This document shows, in pieces, positions 11,180 to 24,934 of a stretch of DNA of 64,000 nucleotides. The stretch is from positions 2,976,001-3,040,000 of the forward strand of contig JARUPY010000607.1 of NCBI GenBank assembly GCA_029817715.1, written 5' to 3'. A program made the position numbers and the translations under genes. Each line of letters begins with the position of its first letter. Position 1 is the first letter of the stretch. Origin of the DNA: Melastoma dodecandrum. Lineage: Eukaryota > Streptophyta > Magnoliopsida > Myrtales > Melastomataceae. The notes beneath the pieces are model-generated. The model was not told the origin of the DNA and did not search any database. It worked only from the letters and a program-made list of their open reading frames with translations.

Positions 11180-14100
11180 CTAAGCAGTGGCTGCTGCCTG
11201 CTCTTCGGCCATTTGAGAAGGCGACAGTAGGGTGCAGATGAGGTTGCGATCACCATACACATTGTCGACACGCCCTGACATAGATCACCAAAAATGCGAA
11301 TGCTTCAGTTGTATCTGGAGAGAGTTGCATGCTGTAAAAAACTACATTTGCTAGTTGGCGGAGGCATCCATTACCAGTGGAAGGCCAGAATTTGGCGGTG
11401 CGCAGCCAGGAAGCTGGGAAAGCGGCATATTCGCGAGAGTATGGCTTCGTCCATGCGTCTCCCATGAGCAATGATGGAGGATGAGGTGCTCCCTGAATTC
11501 TTAACGTCAGTTATTCGCTCCACAGGCTCAAGGGCATCTTTTGATTTGGAAAAACAGTTCAGGTTTCCCTTGTTCGTCTTACCTTCAAGACATTGTTGTG
11601 GAGATCTGCTTTACCCTTCTCGATCTCTGCTATTTCTTCCCTGATGGAGATGAGGGCATCACAGAACCTGTCCAGCTCGGCCTGCAATGGTTGTTCAGTT
11701 TGCAGTTATGTTGCTCAGAGGGATTCGGGTGAACAGTGGAGAAATATCAGTTTCACTTCACATTATGTTTGTACCTTGCTTTCGCTTTCGGTTGGCTCTA
11801 TCATGAGTGTCCCTGGCACAGGCCATGACATGGTTGGCGCATGGAATCCGTAATCCATCAGACGCTTGGCAACGTCTTCGGGCTCGATTCCGGCAGTATT
11901 CTGAGACAAAAACCTGCCCATTAGTTTCCGAAACAGATTAACAGAACAATTGGGCAAAATTATCAAGGTGCACCTACCTTGAAGCCCCTCAAGTCAACAA
12001 TGAATTCATGGGCGACCGTCCCATTAACTCCTCGGAAAAGAATGGGATAGTGCTCCTCCAGACGCTTCGCCATGTAGTTTGCATTCAGGATGGCAATCTT
12101 GGATGCATCGGTGAGTCCCTTTGAGCCCATCATGGCAATATAAGTGTACGAAATTGGCAAAATTAGTGCTGAGCCCCAAGGGGCGGCCGAGATAGTGCCC
12201 AGTGGTTGAGCCTTCTCTGGGGCAGGTATGCCACCAGTTGCGACCTTTCACATCAGGATGAAGACCAGGTAAGAATCAGACAAATTTAAGTACTTGTTGG
12301 ACATGCTTAGAGTACGTACCACAGGATGCGAAGGCAGGAATGGAGCCAAGTGCTTCTTCACACCGATAGGTCCCATTCCCGGACCGCCACCTCCATGAGG
12401 GATGCAGAATGTTTTGTGGAGATTCAGGTGACAAACATCGGCTCCGATGTATCCTGGGCTGGTCAGTCCCACCTGCAAGGAAGAAGCCTCGTCGAATCAG
12501 AATCAGAAAACCATTCGATTGAATCCTCTTAGCAGGAACAAGATACCTGTGCGTTCATGTTCGCACCATCCATATACACCTGACCTCCATTATCGTGGAT
12601 TATCTTGCAAATCTCGTCTATGCCTTCCTCATAAACACCATGAGTCGAGGGGTACGTAACCTTGAAGACGAGAGACGAGTCAATTCACGTAATGGTGGAG
12701 CAAAGAAGGTTACTTCACCGATTGCACACACTGACCATGAGAGCTGAAAGGTTTTCCTTGTGAGCTTCCGCAGCCTTCTTCAATTCTGGGATGTTGATGT
12801 TGCCCTTAGCATCTGTTCCGACCGCAACAATTTTCATCCCGCACATAGCAGCGCTAGCGGGGTTGGTTCCGTGGGCGGACACGGGTATGATGCACACATT
12901 GCGGTGGTGATCGCCCCTTGACTGTCCAGGGCAATAAAGAAAACTGTCAGAAAACAAAAGATCATAATTCATCGGGTTACACTGCAACTTCATTACCATG
13001 TGGTATGCACGGATGACCATCAGCCCGGCATATTCTCCGGCGGCACCGGCATTCGGCTGTAGAGAGAATGAGTCGAAGCCAGTGATCGTGCACAGCAGGT
13101 CTCCCAAATCATTGAACATTTCCTGATGGCCACAACATTTACAAATACAAAGTTACGCAGAAGGCTGGCAGGATTCCGTGCGTACAACACCCGAATGCAG
13201 TTTACCAACTATTACCTGATAGCCGCGGGCTTGATTGGCAGGGGCGAAAGGATGAATATTTGCAAAGCCTGGGAAGGTTACCGGCATCATCTCCGTTGTG
13301 GCATTCAGTTTCATAGTGCAAGATCCCAATGGAATCATACTGTGGCAAAGGGAGAGGTCCTTGGATTGCAGCAGATGGATGTACCTGAGCAACTCATGCT
13401 CAGTATGGTACCTATTTGATTAGCAAAATGAGAGTCAACAGCAGATCAACACTGCCCGAAGAAGGAAAAGCTCGAGCGATGGAAAAAACTGTATTTACTT
13501 GTTGAAGATTTGATGCTGCAGATAAGGAGTCTGCCTCACTAAACTGGCTGGTATGCATGGTTGAACCTCCGGGGCAAGAGAAGCTGCAGTAAACGGCACC
13601 TGTGACAGTCGAGAAGTACCATCTAAGAGACATGCCAAACAAGATGGTCATAGAAATGCCAAAGAAGAAGTTTTGACACCTACGGGCTTTCCAGAAGCGA
13701 ACACCGAAAACAATTTATCGACATCATCCAAGGTTGTAGTCTCATCAAAGGCAACTGTGATCTGGGTTGCAAATGGTAACTCCCATATATTAGACGATTC
13801 CAAAAATCGGAACAGCAAACAAATGGGGATGGAATGTGGTTACTCACGGTGTTCTTGTCGACAACCCTGAGATTCATCTCCTTCTTGGAAGCTGCATCAG
13901 CGATTGCATATGCATCGGCACACTTCACTTTTACTGTGTCAAAGAAGGGGAGACCCTGGACTTCCACAGTCCCAAGCTTCTTCAATCCAAGGGCAAAAGC
14001 TCCTGCTAGACAATGGACTCTTTGTGCAATTGTCTTCAGTCCCTCGGGGCCATGATAAACGGCGTACATCGCAGCCATATTTGCAAGCAAAGCCTAGAAG

Positions 14101-15422
14101 GGATGGAGATAAACAATGGTTAATCTGTTAAATAGAAAGCAATAAAGCTGTGCATAAGGATGGTTCTTCACCTGAGCAGTGCAGATGTTGCTAGTCGCCT
14201 TGTCTCTACGAATATGCTGCTCTCTCGTCTGCATAGCCATGCGAAGCGCAGTCTTACCTGTGGAGTCGACACTGACACCAATAATTCTTCCAGGCATCAG
14301 CCTCTTGTACTCCTGGGAGGTGGCAAGAAAAGCGGCATGAGGTCCACCGTATCCCATCGGCACGCCGAACCTCTGAGCGGAACCCACAACGATATCTGCC
14401 CCAAGTTCGCCCGGCGGCTTCAACACTGTTAGTGCCAGCAAGTCTGTCGCCATAACAACCTTCACGCCATGAGCATGAGCGTTCTTCACAAACTCAGCAT
14501 AATCCAATACCTCTCCCTCTGTTCCAGGATACTGAACCAAGACGCCGCAGACGTCCCCAGACTTATAATCAATGTCCTTAAGATCACTCGTCACAACCTT
14601 AAGCTCAAACCCATCGGCCCTGGTCTTGCAGATATCGATCGTCTGTGGGTGACAGTTACTCGCGATGATAAAAGTCTTCTTCTTCCCCTTGAGGATGTTG
14701 TTGCACATGGCCATTGCCTCAGCGGCCGCGGTCCCCTCGTCGAGCAGCGACGCGTTCGACATCGGCAACCCGGTGAGATCCGTAATCAGTGTCTGGTAAT
14801 TCAGCAGGGACTCCAGCCTCCCCTGTGAAATCTCGGCCTGGTAGGGTGTGTACTGCGTGTACCAAGCCGGGTTCTCCATAATATTCCTAAGGATCACGGG
14901 GGGGACGAAGGTGTCGTAATACCCCATCCCGATGAATGATTTGAAGACCTTGTTGTTCCCCTCGAGCCGCTTCATGTGGGCGATCATCTGGCTCTCGGTG
15001 AGTCCCTCGTCAAACTTGGAGAACTTCATGGAGTCTATCCTGATGGACTTAGGGACGGTGGCGTCGATCAAAGAGTCGAGGGTGTCGAACCCGCAGGACC
15101 TGGCCATGTTGGTCTGGTCCTCGGGGGTGGCGGAGTTATGCCTCCTGGGGAAAGTGTCGCTGGCCTTAAGGGCGTGGACGGATATGGTCCTGACGCCGCC
15201 GAGGGCGACGGCATTCCTGACTGCCGGGACACGGTCTGATCTCTTGGCTGCCGATCCGAATGCAGACAAGGAGGAGACGTACCTGGAAGGGGAGTAAGAA
15301 GAAGAAGATCCAGAGACGAGGGCGGAGTCATTGCAGCGGGGGTGGAGATGGCACTTGTTGTTGGTTTCGGACAGGATCCGTCTGAGGAATGTCCTGTTGG
15401 CCATCTTCCTGGCACGTTCCAT
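11180..15422 (-). CDS. GLDP: Glycine decarboxylase P protein, mitochondrial (PLP-dependent)
   Basis: P protein (EC 1.4.4.2) of the glycine cleavage system: it decarboxylates glycine and passes the aminomethyl group to lipoylated H protein in the mitochondrial matrix, a core step of photorespiration and one-carbon supply. Fourteen exons on the minus strand: 15422-14172, 14093-13848, 13761-13684, 13599-13499, 13411-13216, 13122-12997, 12921-12736, 12660-12547, 12472-12320, 12244-11978, 11900-11775, 11681-11583, 11492-11375, 11274-11180. They total 3156 bases, giving 1051 residues, the normal plant length. The start [10 protein letters not shown] follows the family; a Met three codons upstream is in frame. 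The Ser/Arg-rich N-terminus (about 70 residues) is a mitochondrial presequence. The glycine-rich PLP site is [16 protein letters not shown] with the Schiff-base lysine at about 786. All landmarks are intact, so the gene looks functional. Confidence 0.98.
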
Positions 15423-16720
15423 TTTTTCCACCCCTCACGAGGCGCTTCTGTTTTGCAGAGGAAAAAACAGACTGCAAAAGGGGAAGGGGGAGAGGTGGGT
15501 GCCCAAAACCAAAAAAAAAAAATGAAAGCTTTCTTTATTACAACCTGGTTATGGGAAATGGTGGTTTTTACAGATATTTTTATTAGTATTATTGGAGCAG
15601 CAGGAAAATTGATTTCCAACTTATAAATTTCTACTGAGCTTTTTTTTTTGTGTGGTGTAGAGGGGAACTGCGCCGCAAATGGGAAGGGACAAGAAGGTTT
15701 TTGTCTGTAAGATTCAGAACACACACGAGGTTGGAAGAAGAGGTACAGAAAACATGTATCGTTTTATGAAACTTTTTTGGGTTGGGAATGAATGGTAGGG
15801 ATAGAAGGTTGGGTTAGGATTAGGTTTCAGTGGATCCTAAAATCAGACAAATTTGTGGGTGAGCTTTCTCTTTTCTCCCCTGTGATCTTTTCTGGTGTGG
15901 AAGAACTGATGTTAAAAATAAAAAATTGGATTGATTGGGTGGCGGATTCTCTTTCACAGCATGCTTATCTTCATATCTGTTTATTTTCTTTTCCGGTGAG
16001 TGTTTGTTTTCTTACCAACTTGTCTGCGTTCTGTCCATTGAATTCCCTCCGCACCACTGTAGTCAGGGAATCAAATCTGGGTTTTTGACAGGGAAATTGC
16101 CTCGGCCTTTTAGTTTGGTCCTTATCCGGTGGGCGTAGTTCTTCTTGTTCTGCAATTCAGTGATTTTTACCAAAGTTAAGACCCCGTTGAGGGTGCCCAC
16201 TTCTTACATCCCCAAAAGGTGGAGAAATAAAATGGAAATAGTTATTAGTTTCAGTTCGGATCTCACCTACTTCCCAAAAAGTGTGAGGGAGACATAAAAC
16301 AGGGATAGATTGAAAGCAAATCTGGCAATTCAAAGAGGAGACGGGGGTGGGGGGGAGGTTCGACTTCACTTTAAGAGAAAGATCTATCCCTGCCCTGCCT
16401 TCACCTGCAAAATGTTTTCTCTTACATATAAATATAATGTGGCATTCACTTCATTAAATATGGGTCTCTTTACTCATACGTGGTTGGTAATTGATAAAGA
16501 AAGCAAACCCCACCAAACAAACAACAACAAGCACAAAAAAACGTGCTTTAGATATTTTATGTTGGGCCTAATGGGCCCAATGAAATGCCCATTAGTACTG
16601 TTACGTACAGGAGGAGTGTCGACCGGGGAAGCCCACCTACAACCTTAAGTTGCAGCTCATCTCCTCTTGCTTAGGAAATCAGCTCCTATCAAGTCCACAA
16701 TTAGTGCCGCCGACATGCTG
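15423..16720. other. GLDP upstream region and spacer
   Basis: The part next to 15422 should contain the 5' UTR and promoter of the minus-strand GLDP gene; a TATA-like TTTATAAG (minus strand) lies near 15621. I see no coding sequence or tRNA in the rest. A 10-bp sequence CGACATGCTG at 16711-16720 is the left target duplication of the next element. Confidence 0.4.
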
Positions 16721-17296
16721 GGGCTTTGTACGGAAATACCGTTGGTTTAAAAAAAAATGCGAAATACGATGAAAGTTTTAAAAATACCCAATTTACTGTC
16801 ATCAGGACGCATTTTGAAAATCCGTCTTCCAATTTACAAAGAAGACGGGTTTTCAAAACCCGCCATTGAAGTAACGGATAAGGGGCGGGTTTCCATATTC
16901 CTTTATCCCCCACCTCTTTCTCCCTTCCCTTTTCCCCGCACCTCTCTCCCTCCCCTCTTCCCCTCTCTCCCTTCCCCTTTCTCCACTCCTGTCTCTCCCT
17001 TCCTTTCTTTCCTTTTTTCTCTCCCTGCTTCCCCTACCCCCTCTCTCTCCTTTCTCCTTTTTTCCCTCCATTCCCTTCTTTCCTTTTTTTTTTTCAAGAA
17101 AAATAAAGCAGGATTTTCAAAACCCGCCCTTGTCCCTAATACTTGGATGACGGGTTTTGAAAATCCGTCTTCTTTGTAAATTGGAAGACGGGTTTTCAAA
17201 ACGCGCCTTAGGGACGGTAAATCGGGCATTTTTAAAACTTCGACCGCATTTCACAATTTTTTTTTTAAAACCAACAGTATTTCCGTACAAAACTCC
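16721..17296. mobile_element. Small non-autonomous Mutator-like element (576 bp)
   Basis: Bounded by a perfect 10-bp direct repeat CGACATGCTG (16711-16720 and 17297-17306). The ends are inverted: the left begins GGGCTTTGTACGGAAATACC and the right, reversed, GGAGTTTTGTACGGAAATAC, with similarity continuing for about 33 bp. A 9-11 bp target duplication is typical of Mutator-like elements. Inside, two further hairpins near 16800-16862 and 17147-17208 share GACGGGTTTTCAAAACC-type palindromes, and the middle is a polypyrimidine tract on the + strand (16915-17090). It has no coding capacity. A truncated relative lies near 36245. Confidence 0.85.
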
Positions 17297-17306
17297 CGAC
17301 ATGCTG

Positions 17307-20300
17307 TCCAACATTCGAGTTACGTTCTTAAATAGAGTCTGTCGAGAAAAACAAATCGCGAAATATGGTAGATATTTTCGAAATTTTGAAAATAATACTC
17401 CTAAGTTCTACTTTGTCAAAAAAAAAAAAACAGTCGAATTTATAAAGTTTGACTTTAAAAAAATCCCATCGAAATTTAAGTTCGAGTTAAAAAAAGATAA
17501 AAAATAAGAAAAAAAGAGAAATCGAAATTATAAAGTTCAACTTCTCAAAAGGGGATTTTTTGGAAGTCAAACTTATAAATTTCTATTTTATGGCAATATT
17601 TTTGAAATTTCGAAATTATATATCCTATTTTGAGATTTTTTTACTAATAAAATTAAAATGGAACAAAGCCCGTCCAGCATCCCCTCCCCGCATTGTACGT
17701 TTTTAATATCGCCACCCCCACCCTTTATCCTTGTCGTGAGGGGGTAGTTATCTTGAAGAAGACCCATGCTATCGTCGACATCATCCTGGACTAGGCCTAC
17801 GACATGCATCCCCCAACCCTCTTCCGTCTACGGACCCAATTAGGCCCTGCTCTTCACTGGTCTGGTTCAGCCCCTGTGAGTCAATTTCCACAAGTTAGCC
17901 ACAAGAGTCAATTATGTGTGATTTCGATAAGGATCTGATTGTCCCGCCTGACAGCTTGTGAACGAAACTGGTGGCGAGAATTACCCCAGCAATGAATGCC
18001 TTGGTGGCAACGAAGAGTTGCTATCTGTCTGCAAGACTTCCAATGCTTCCCAACGAGCAATTGTAATGTTAACCATCCCGACAAAGAGTAAGCATCCCAT
18101 GGCCACGAGCTTGAGCGAGAAGGTCGAGTCATTCCGACATAAATTGTTGCATGAAAAAGAGAATAGAGTCGAACGCGGGGAAGAGAAACAGGTTTGAGGA
18201 CCGAAAGATCCCAAGGAGCATTAAGATGGGTTGGCTCTGAGGCCCAGACAATAAAGGAAGGACGGGTTGAGCTTACAAACTAAACAAAGGAAGCAATTAC
18301 AAGAAAGGTAAAGGATAAAAGTGGAATTAATAACTTTGGGGACTCACCAACAAAGAACGAGGAGGGAGACCGGAAGTAAGAAGGATGTATGGTCTTTTGC
18401 ATGGGAATAGGAAAAAAGATGGAAAAATGTGTATGAGGTGTGAGAGGTTTGTTAAGCTTGTAATTGAGAGATTGGGTGAAGGACAATCATTCGGCTAACA
18501 TCTTCCAATCCGTAGAAGAGCTGTCATCTTGGGAACGTCCAATCAACGACTGATTTGTTGGTAATTCTCTGTCCGAGGACTTGCGGCTGATGTTGGGAGT
18601 GCCCATTGACCCATATATAGAGCTTTGCGCTAGTTTAACCTCGCTCCTGGCGAACACTGCAATACCGGCTTCACTGGCCGCGCCGTTCACGCGGAAAGTA
18701 GTGGGCTGACTCTAATATCACATGGTACTAGCTTTCCTGGGAGAGCCCAATTCAAAAGCTAGCTCAAGGGTTGGGAGTGCCCATTGGCCCATATATAGCC
18801 CACATCGGCATCCCATACTATCGATATGGGACTTCCACATATCAGAAGGCTTCACGGCATAAAGAAACCAACCACTAAGGCAAACTCATAAATCAAACCA
18901 AGACCCAAATTGTTGTACAACAGTTAATGCCAACTGTTCTAAAAGCTCATACTTGTAGGTGAAAGTGTGATATACTATATATTTTCATTTTCAACACAAA
19001 CAACAAAGTATCCATCACATCAAACCCACGCACAGTTCAACAAAACCACATTGAATTCACATGAGAAACTCTCACCTGTTGAATTTAGGGACCATGCCGT
19101 GATCAGATTGAGGAACAACATAAGAAGATGTCTTGACATCACAAAAAACCCCAAGCAAGAACGATCCAACCCTCCAAGAAATTCCCCATCATCGACAAAA
19201 AGAATAAAGATAGAAAGGCCAAACCTCGACGAACATGGGAAAGCATACAAAATCTCCAGGACAGACCCCATACTAAATCAATCTGATGGATGGGCCAATT
19301 CTTGTGATGGTGATATGTATGATACGTATTTTTTTATTTGTATGTTTTTATAATTTGTATCCTATGCTACACAATTATTTTAGGTACTTTGTTACTTGGT
19401 TGACAAATTATTTTGTGGTGAAACATTTCGAAACTTTCTATTTACTATAGTAAAATCGGTTTTTCAAATAGCGAGTTCATTGATCCCAATTTTACATACG
19501 AATTCATGACCATGAACGAGTTCATTATGCCTAATCACATGTGAAGAACACATTGTTAGACACCACTGAGTTTTAAAATCACAAAATTGTTGTTTTTAAC
19601 AATGAGTTCAATTAACAGAAGAAGCTCAAAGGATATAAATAATTCTAACTTTTTTCTTTAAGGGAGGCGAAATTGTTATTAAAAATAGCGAGTTTGTCGG
19701 GGTTCTGGTCTTAGCGCCTCCCCTTCCGATGTCATTCCATCCTCCGCAGCTCCTTTGTCCGTGCCACTCCTCCCGCTCTATCTCTTTCCATTTCTCTTTT
19801 CATCCTTATTGGTCCTCATCCATATAGTTTCTTTCCCCCTTTTGATAGCCTACCTCCTATAAGTACCGGTATCACTAGCCCATAATACCAGTCGGTTCGC
19901 CCCATATGGTCTCCCAGCACATCGCGTTCCTTCTGTCAAGTTACCTTTCCTCGCCTTAGATTTTAGGGTAAAAGCGATCATGTAAAAGTTTGATCGTTTG
20001 ATGCTTTCACATGTATCAATTCATAATCATCATTGTAATTTAGACCACAAATTATATATTAGGACACAAATGGTTGTTTGAATTGAAGAGGAAGTTGTTT
20101 TTTCAAAGTAACTGACGAATTGTTTGGCGAAGTAAGAAGATAACATCAGGTAAGAACTCATCTTTATAACGTCTTCGATGGAACTGTTGATTTTTATGAA
20201 TGGTAATATTGTTGATGGAATGAATTGCGATAAATGTTTGATAAAAAGAATTGAGGTCAATAACGACATAAGTTATGTTGGTTTAGAGAATATGTTATGT

Positions 20301-21205
20301 CTTCAATGAGGTTAGATTCATTGTGAATATGAATTACTCATAATCCACTTGTTGTATAATAATACCAGAATAAAGTATATGATGGTACCTTTGCAAGAAG
20401 ATACTGATGTGAAATTACTTATTAAGTTTTCATTTGCAAATCCAAGGCATATTCAACAATTTATGTTTTGGGATAAGAGTTGAGATTGTCCCAATAGTCG
20501 TTCATCGCCCCATATCATTGTGGAACCATGAGTGGAGAGGGTTAAGCGGGTGAAGGATGAGATCGTAAAATGTAAAATCCAGGAGAAGTGGAGTTTGGAG
20601 GAGAACGGAATCTCGGTCCGAACCAATCCTCGTATCGTTTTGTAATTAATCGTCGTTGTACCCACTTTGGATCTATCAAAAACCTGTCTAGCCTCACTGA
20701 TCTTTGAGCATTTAGCATAGAGATGTTAGATCTTGTTGAAGAATGCTCTTGTTCCCCTATGGAAGATGAGCATCATATTATTGATAGCAGGTATTGTCAC
20801 CGTTGATGAAATATTTAATAATGTCAATGCTGGTTATTTAGCGTAGTTTGTGCATCAACTTAACATAGTTTGTATTTGCAGGTTATTTGGCGTCTATACA
20901 GATGACATACTTGTTACATTACCGACATGTTGTTTGGACGGCGAAAAGTCATGGTGGGCTCAAGTCCCACTCATATGCTTCTTTGTGGTAGAGTGACACT
21001 CCCCAAATAAACCGTTCGCCAGTTTAGAAAATAACAACTTGTGCCGACAAGTTCTAACACCGACGCTCGTCTATATCGAATTGACAGGTGAAGCAGTTTG
21101 ATAATTAAGTGCATAACCATGCCTAATACATCTCCATGTGGAGTGCACAAAGTAATCATATTGTGCCATGGAACTGAGACTCCTCTACTGAGCATGACAA
21201 ATGAT
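17307..21205. other. Gene-free, repeat-rich region
   Basis: 17300-17640 is very AT-rich. On the minus strand 18690-18487 and 18214-17981 are open and partly hydrophobic (for example AMGCLLFVGMVNI near 18100), but I recognise no family and no start-to-stop model. A 28-bp sequence (core TTGGGAGTGCCCATTG) occurs at about 18593 and again at 18771. The stretch 18700-18850 looks like a dispersed plant repeat. Short motifs resembling TAGCGAGTTTGT occur near 19686 and 24524 and may be ends of a degraded element. Confidence 0.35.
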
Positions 21206-21210
21206 ACATG
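21206..21210. repeat. Target site duplication ACATG (left copy)
   Basis: Matches ACATG at 23507-23511 on the other side of the solo LTR. Confidence 0.8.
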
Positions 21211-23506
21211 TGTAACGTGCCGACTTTTCGGGCACGCCACAGTTGTGTAAAACAATCAATACAGCGGAATTTATTAAATCATTAAAATGATCATATTATT
21301 TATATATAATGGCCATATGAATTTCATTCTATAAGTATGAAATGTGTCCCCCTATCTTCCACTACATCTCTACTTCCGTCGAGTCCTTACTTCATTACTT
21401 GAAAAATGTTCTCCAAAACGGGGTTAACGAAAATGTTAAATATATTCAAAACACCCACTCTAGCAAACACATGCGTTGGTCGGGTCCAAGTGACCAAAAC
21501 ACATTTCTTCCGGTTTATAAAAATAGTTTACATGTATTATGACTCGACCTCCCTTAATCAGCCAACACAAGATCACACTGACGTAAGTGTCATAGACAGA
21601 ACATGCACATGTCGTGCACCAAAGTGACATGTCATAGGACATGTCGCACATATCATAATCTCAGACCCGACAATTGTCATATAACAGGGCATACATATCC
21701 AGTCACATGGCGTGACAAGATTCGTACTACTCATCGCCCATACACACGTACAACTCTCAAAGCACAAGCACATGCCACATTACATGTGTAATGCGATGCG
21801 TTACAATGTATGCCATGATATGCAATGCAACTTCAATCATACTCTCCTCCGTCTCATTGTACAACACTCCTCAACAGTGCAGGTCGATGCGTCGGTGGAT
21901 CAAACCGAACGTAACAGTCAACTCAAGGCCTGAATCAATGTATTTCAAGGCTAGACACCTCATAGTACTCTGTCCGCACGACCGCCCTCCCCTCCGTGGC
22001 AGGCCTAGAACGGGCTCCTCCGGCCTTCACTGGGCATAATATACATAACCTAAGCCAGGGAGTCTACGCTCAACATGACCCGTGTTTGGTTTTACACCAT
22101 CATGTATGCATATCATTCAAGTCACGAGGCTCACACTCATTTAAGCCCCTGCTTAGTTCACACGTTATGCACATGCCATCGAATAATGCAACTCGCATAT
22201 ATTTCGCATGTGTATGATTCGCAAAGTTCAAACATGCCAAGACATATTCATAATGCCATTCACTCACATCCGCACGTGTCAAGGTGCAACTGCACATGTC
22301 AGAACCTATTTTGCACATGTCCAGACCAATATCCGTACATGTTAACAGGTTCAGACATATCTAAACCAACATCCTTATATGTCTACAAAGCTTAACACAT
22401 AACGACAAGTTCTCATACCGCACGACTCACTTTACACACAACAAGAAACTAATACAACAACAGGATTCACGACACAACCACGTTTGTCACGCATCAACAA
22501 GTCATCACTCTTATGCGACAATAATATGGTCGATTCTAACTAGAAGATGCCTCCGGACCGTCTCGCTCAATATTGAGCGACGTACCTGCCAAGACCCATT
22601 TCGATGGTCTTGGTCACGAGGGAATGGGTGTGGAACATACCTCGTTCCATAGCCATGCACTTCCCTTTCACGATCCCAAGCTAGTCGAACATCGTCTCGG
22701 TCTCAAAACACCTTCCCGGAACCCTAGTCGACTTCCTTCTTCTTCTGCCTTTTTCTTTTTCTTTCTCTTCTCCTTTTCTCTTTCCTCCCTCTCCCAACAC
22801 TTCTCCTATCATCCTAGATGGATAGATTTTTATTTTGGGGATTTGGGGAAATTGGGGTGTCGTGGCCCCTTCCCCTTCCATATAATAAAAATTACTTATT
22901 TATTAATTAATCTCAAAGCTTCCTTAACAAGCTTTTAACAGTATTCGTACATGTCAGCCCTCGAGATTCCTACGACTTGCTCCATGAGTTTTGACCATTC
23001 CTTTTTGGTCAACTCTTACATGTCACTCTTGACTTCATACGTGACAACTTCCTCTAAAATCTCAAGACTTGTCTATTCGTCCGTGACATTCCTTTTACGA
23101 GTGCGACCTCATCCCAATTTCTCTTCTCTCCTCCACCCTTCTCTTATGTCATAATTCATTCATTTGTAATCCCTCTCATAAGCCATTACGAACCTCTGAT
23201 TACTATTTCATCGGACGTAAACTTAGTTACTAATATATGCTTGCACACATCACCGTCCAATATACACTAATGCTCTTCGAAATCAAGTACCGATGTGAAT
23301 GAGTCCGGGCGTCCCCTTTCACTCGCATCAGTATTTAATGTCGATAGCACTTCACGTATATCATTCAACAATGCATTCATCCAGCCTCACGAAACAACAT
23401 ACAACTTACAACACGCATCACACAATAAGCAACACCCAAAGTAGCACATACAAAATCCACAAGCATAAGGTCATACCATGGGCACATACAAAATGGGGTC
23501 ATTACA
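21211..23506. mobile_element. Solo LTR, probably Ty3/gypsy type (2296 bp)
   Basis: Begins TGTAACGTGCCGAC and ends GGGGTCATTACA, so it has the TG...CA ends and short terminal inverted repeat TGTAA/TTACA of an LTR. It is flanked by the 5-bp direct repeat ACATG. There are no gag-pol coding remains inside or beside it, so it is a solo LTR left by recombination. The start TGTAACG and end GGTCATTACA resemble LTRs of plant chromoviral gypsy elements, which is my reason for the family call; the family is inferred, the boundaries are seen. Confidence 0.83.
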
Positions 23507-23511
23507 ACATG

Positions 23512-24934
23512 AGTCTAATGGTGGAGCTAGTAAAATTAGGTGAGGGGGACCAAATTAAACTAAATAAAAGTTAAGGGGGGCAAAACTGTATTATTTATTT
23601 TTTAAGTCAGGGGCTGGCCATGGCCCCCTTCTGTCCCCCTCGCCGCCACTGCATTAATCGTAGTTATCTTTACATATCCACACGGACATCATGCTTGGTA
23701 CAATAATGAATATTCTAACGAGTACTACTCTTGACTATAATGAGATTATACTAACTAAAATTTTTACAGACAAATAGATTATCCGAAATAGCTCTTCGGA
23801 CAGAGAGAGGCGATGTTGATGAATTGCACCATATAGTGGATATATCTCGAGATAGTTATAACTTACAGGAATTCTCGTCTATGCGATGATATGGACGTCG
23901 TGGAGGACTACACGACCAACCCGAGCAACAAGATTACGAGGATGAGAACGGGGCACAAGAAGAAGCCAAATGAGGATGAGGTTGATAAGGATGAGGCATA
24001 AGAAGAATAACTTTAATTGTTTGTGATAAATGAGGATCTAGTTGAACAAGATGGTGACTACACACTATTAGTCATTGGAGAGTCATCTTCGCCAAATAAT
24101 CCCTCGGCTCTTTTGAAGCTTAGTAAAGACTTCCAAATCCTAAAATCGAATCCTGACAATACAATGATCGTATAGTTGACTCAGCTAATACCGTAAGAAG
24201 TGTCAGCTATGCAACGATTCTACACCTAAAAAAATGAATGACGCCCAAGGAATAACTGTTGAATCATTGTTATTTGTATCATTGTTATTTTGAACTTTAT
24301 CGTTTTAGCATAGCATTAAATTTATTTGAATCTTTTGCGGTTTTCACGTTATTATCTGGTTTTGTTAGATTATTATCGCTTACATTTTAAAATAGGGAGT
24401 TATCGTTATCTTGGAGGTGGCTAAATAACATACATTTTTTAACAAGGAGTTCATATTTTTTTTTTTTTGCCAAAAAACTCATTGTTAAGTTTCTTGAAAG
24501 TGGTTAAAAAAACACATTTTTTAAGAGCGAGTTTGTGGTATAAAATCGTTGTTCTGCTTAAAAAAATGATTTCCCCTCTTCGACTTCTAAGCATGGAGTG
24601 ACCTTGCTTTTAGAGATAATAAGTTTGTTTGATTTAGAAAAGTTTAATATAGTTTGTGGAACTAGCTAGCTAGTAGACAAATCACATTATTTTAGAGGTT
24701 ATACGCGGTTCGGTGGGTTTTGATTGACTCGTTGCCTGCCCCGCCCCCAACTCTGACCCATCATCCATCACATTATATATATATATATATATTCTCATTT
24801 CACTTAATTCTTTGTTATTTACCCAAACCCCAACAACTCCACGACTCCGCAAGTCAGCTCCCCCCCCCCCACCCCCCCGGAATACTTCCCCAAGTACGCC
24901 ACCTTCTCCTTCCTTCCCCTTCCTCCGACGATCC
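23512..24934. other. Spacer upstream of ferrochelatase
   Basis: No gene recognised. Acidic-looking open fragments near 23880-24000 are short and broken. An AT microsatellite (24773-24792) lies about 150 bp upstream of the ferrochelatase start and may act as or near its TATA element. A C-run and CT-rich leader follow. Confidence 0.35.

Noticed and set aside
15068..15724. 218-codon frame antisense-offset to the GLDP first exon
   Set aside because: Same strand but a different frame from the recognised GLDP transit peptide; it is a compositional shadow.
16757..17229. Open frames on both strands through the polypyrimidine tract
   Set aside because: They arise from low-complexity CT/GA sequence inside a small transposable element and have no protein-like composition.
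21342..22395. Several open frames rich in His, Thr and Cys
   Set aside because: They lie inside the solo LTR, which is non-coding, and overlap in several frames.
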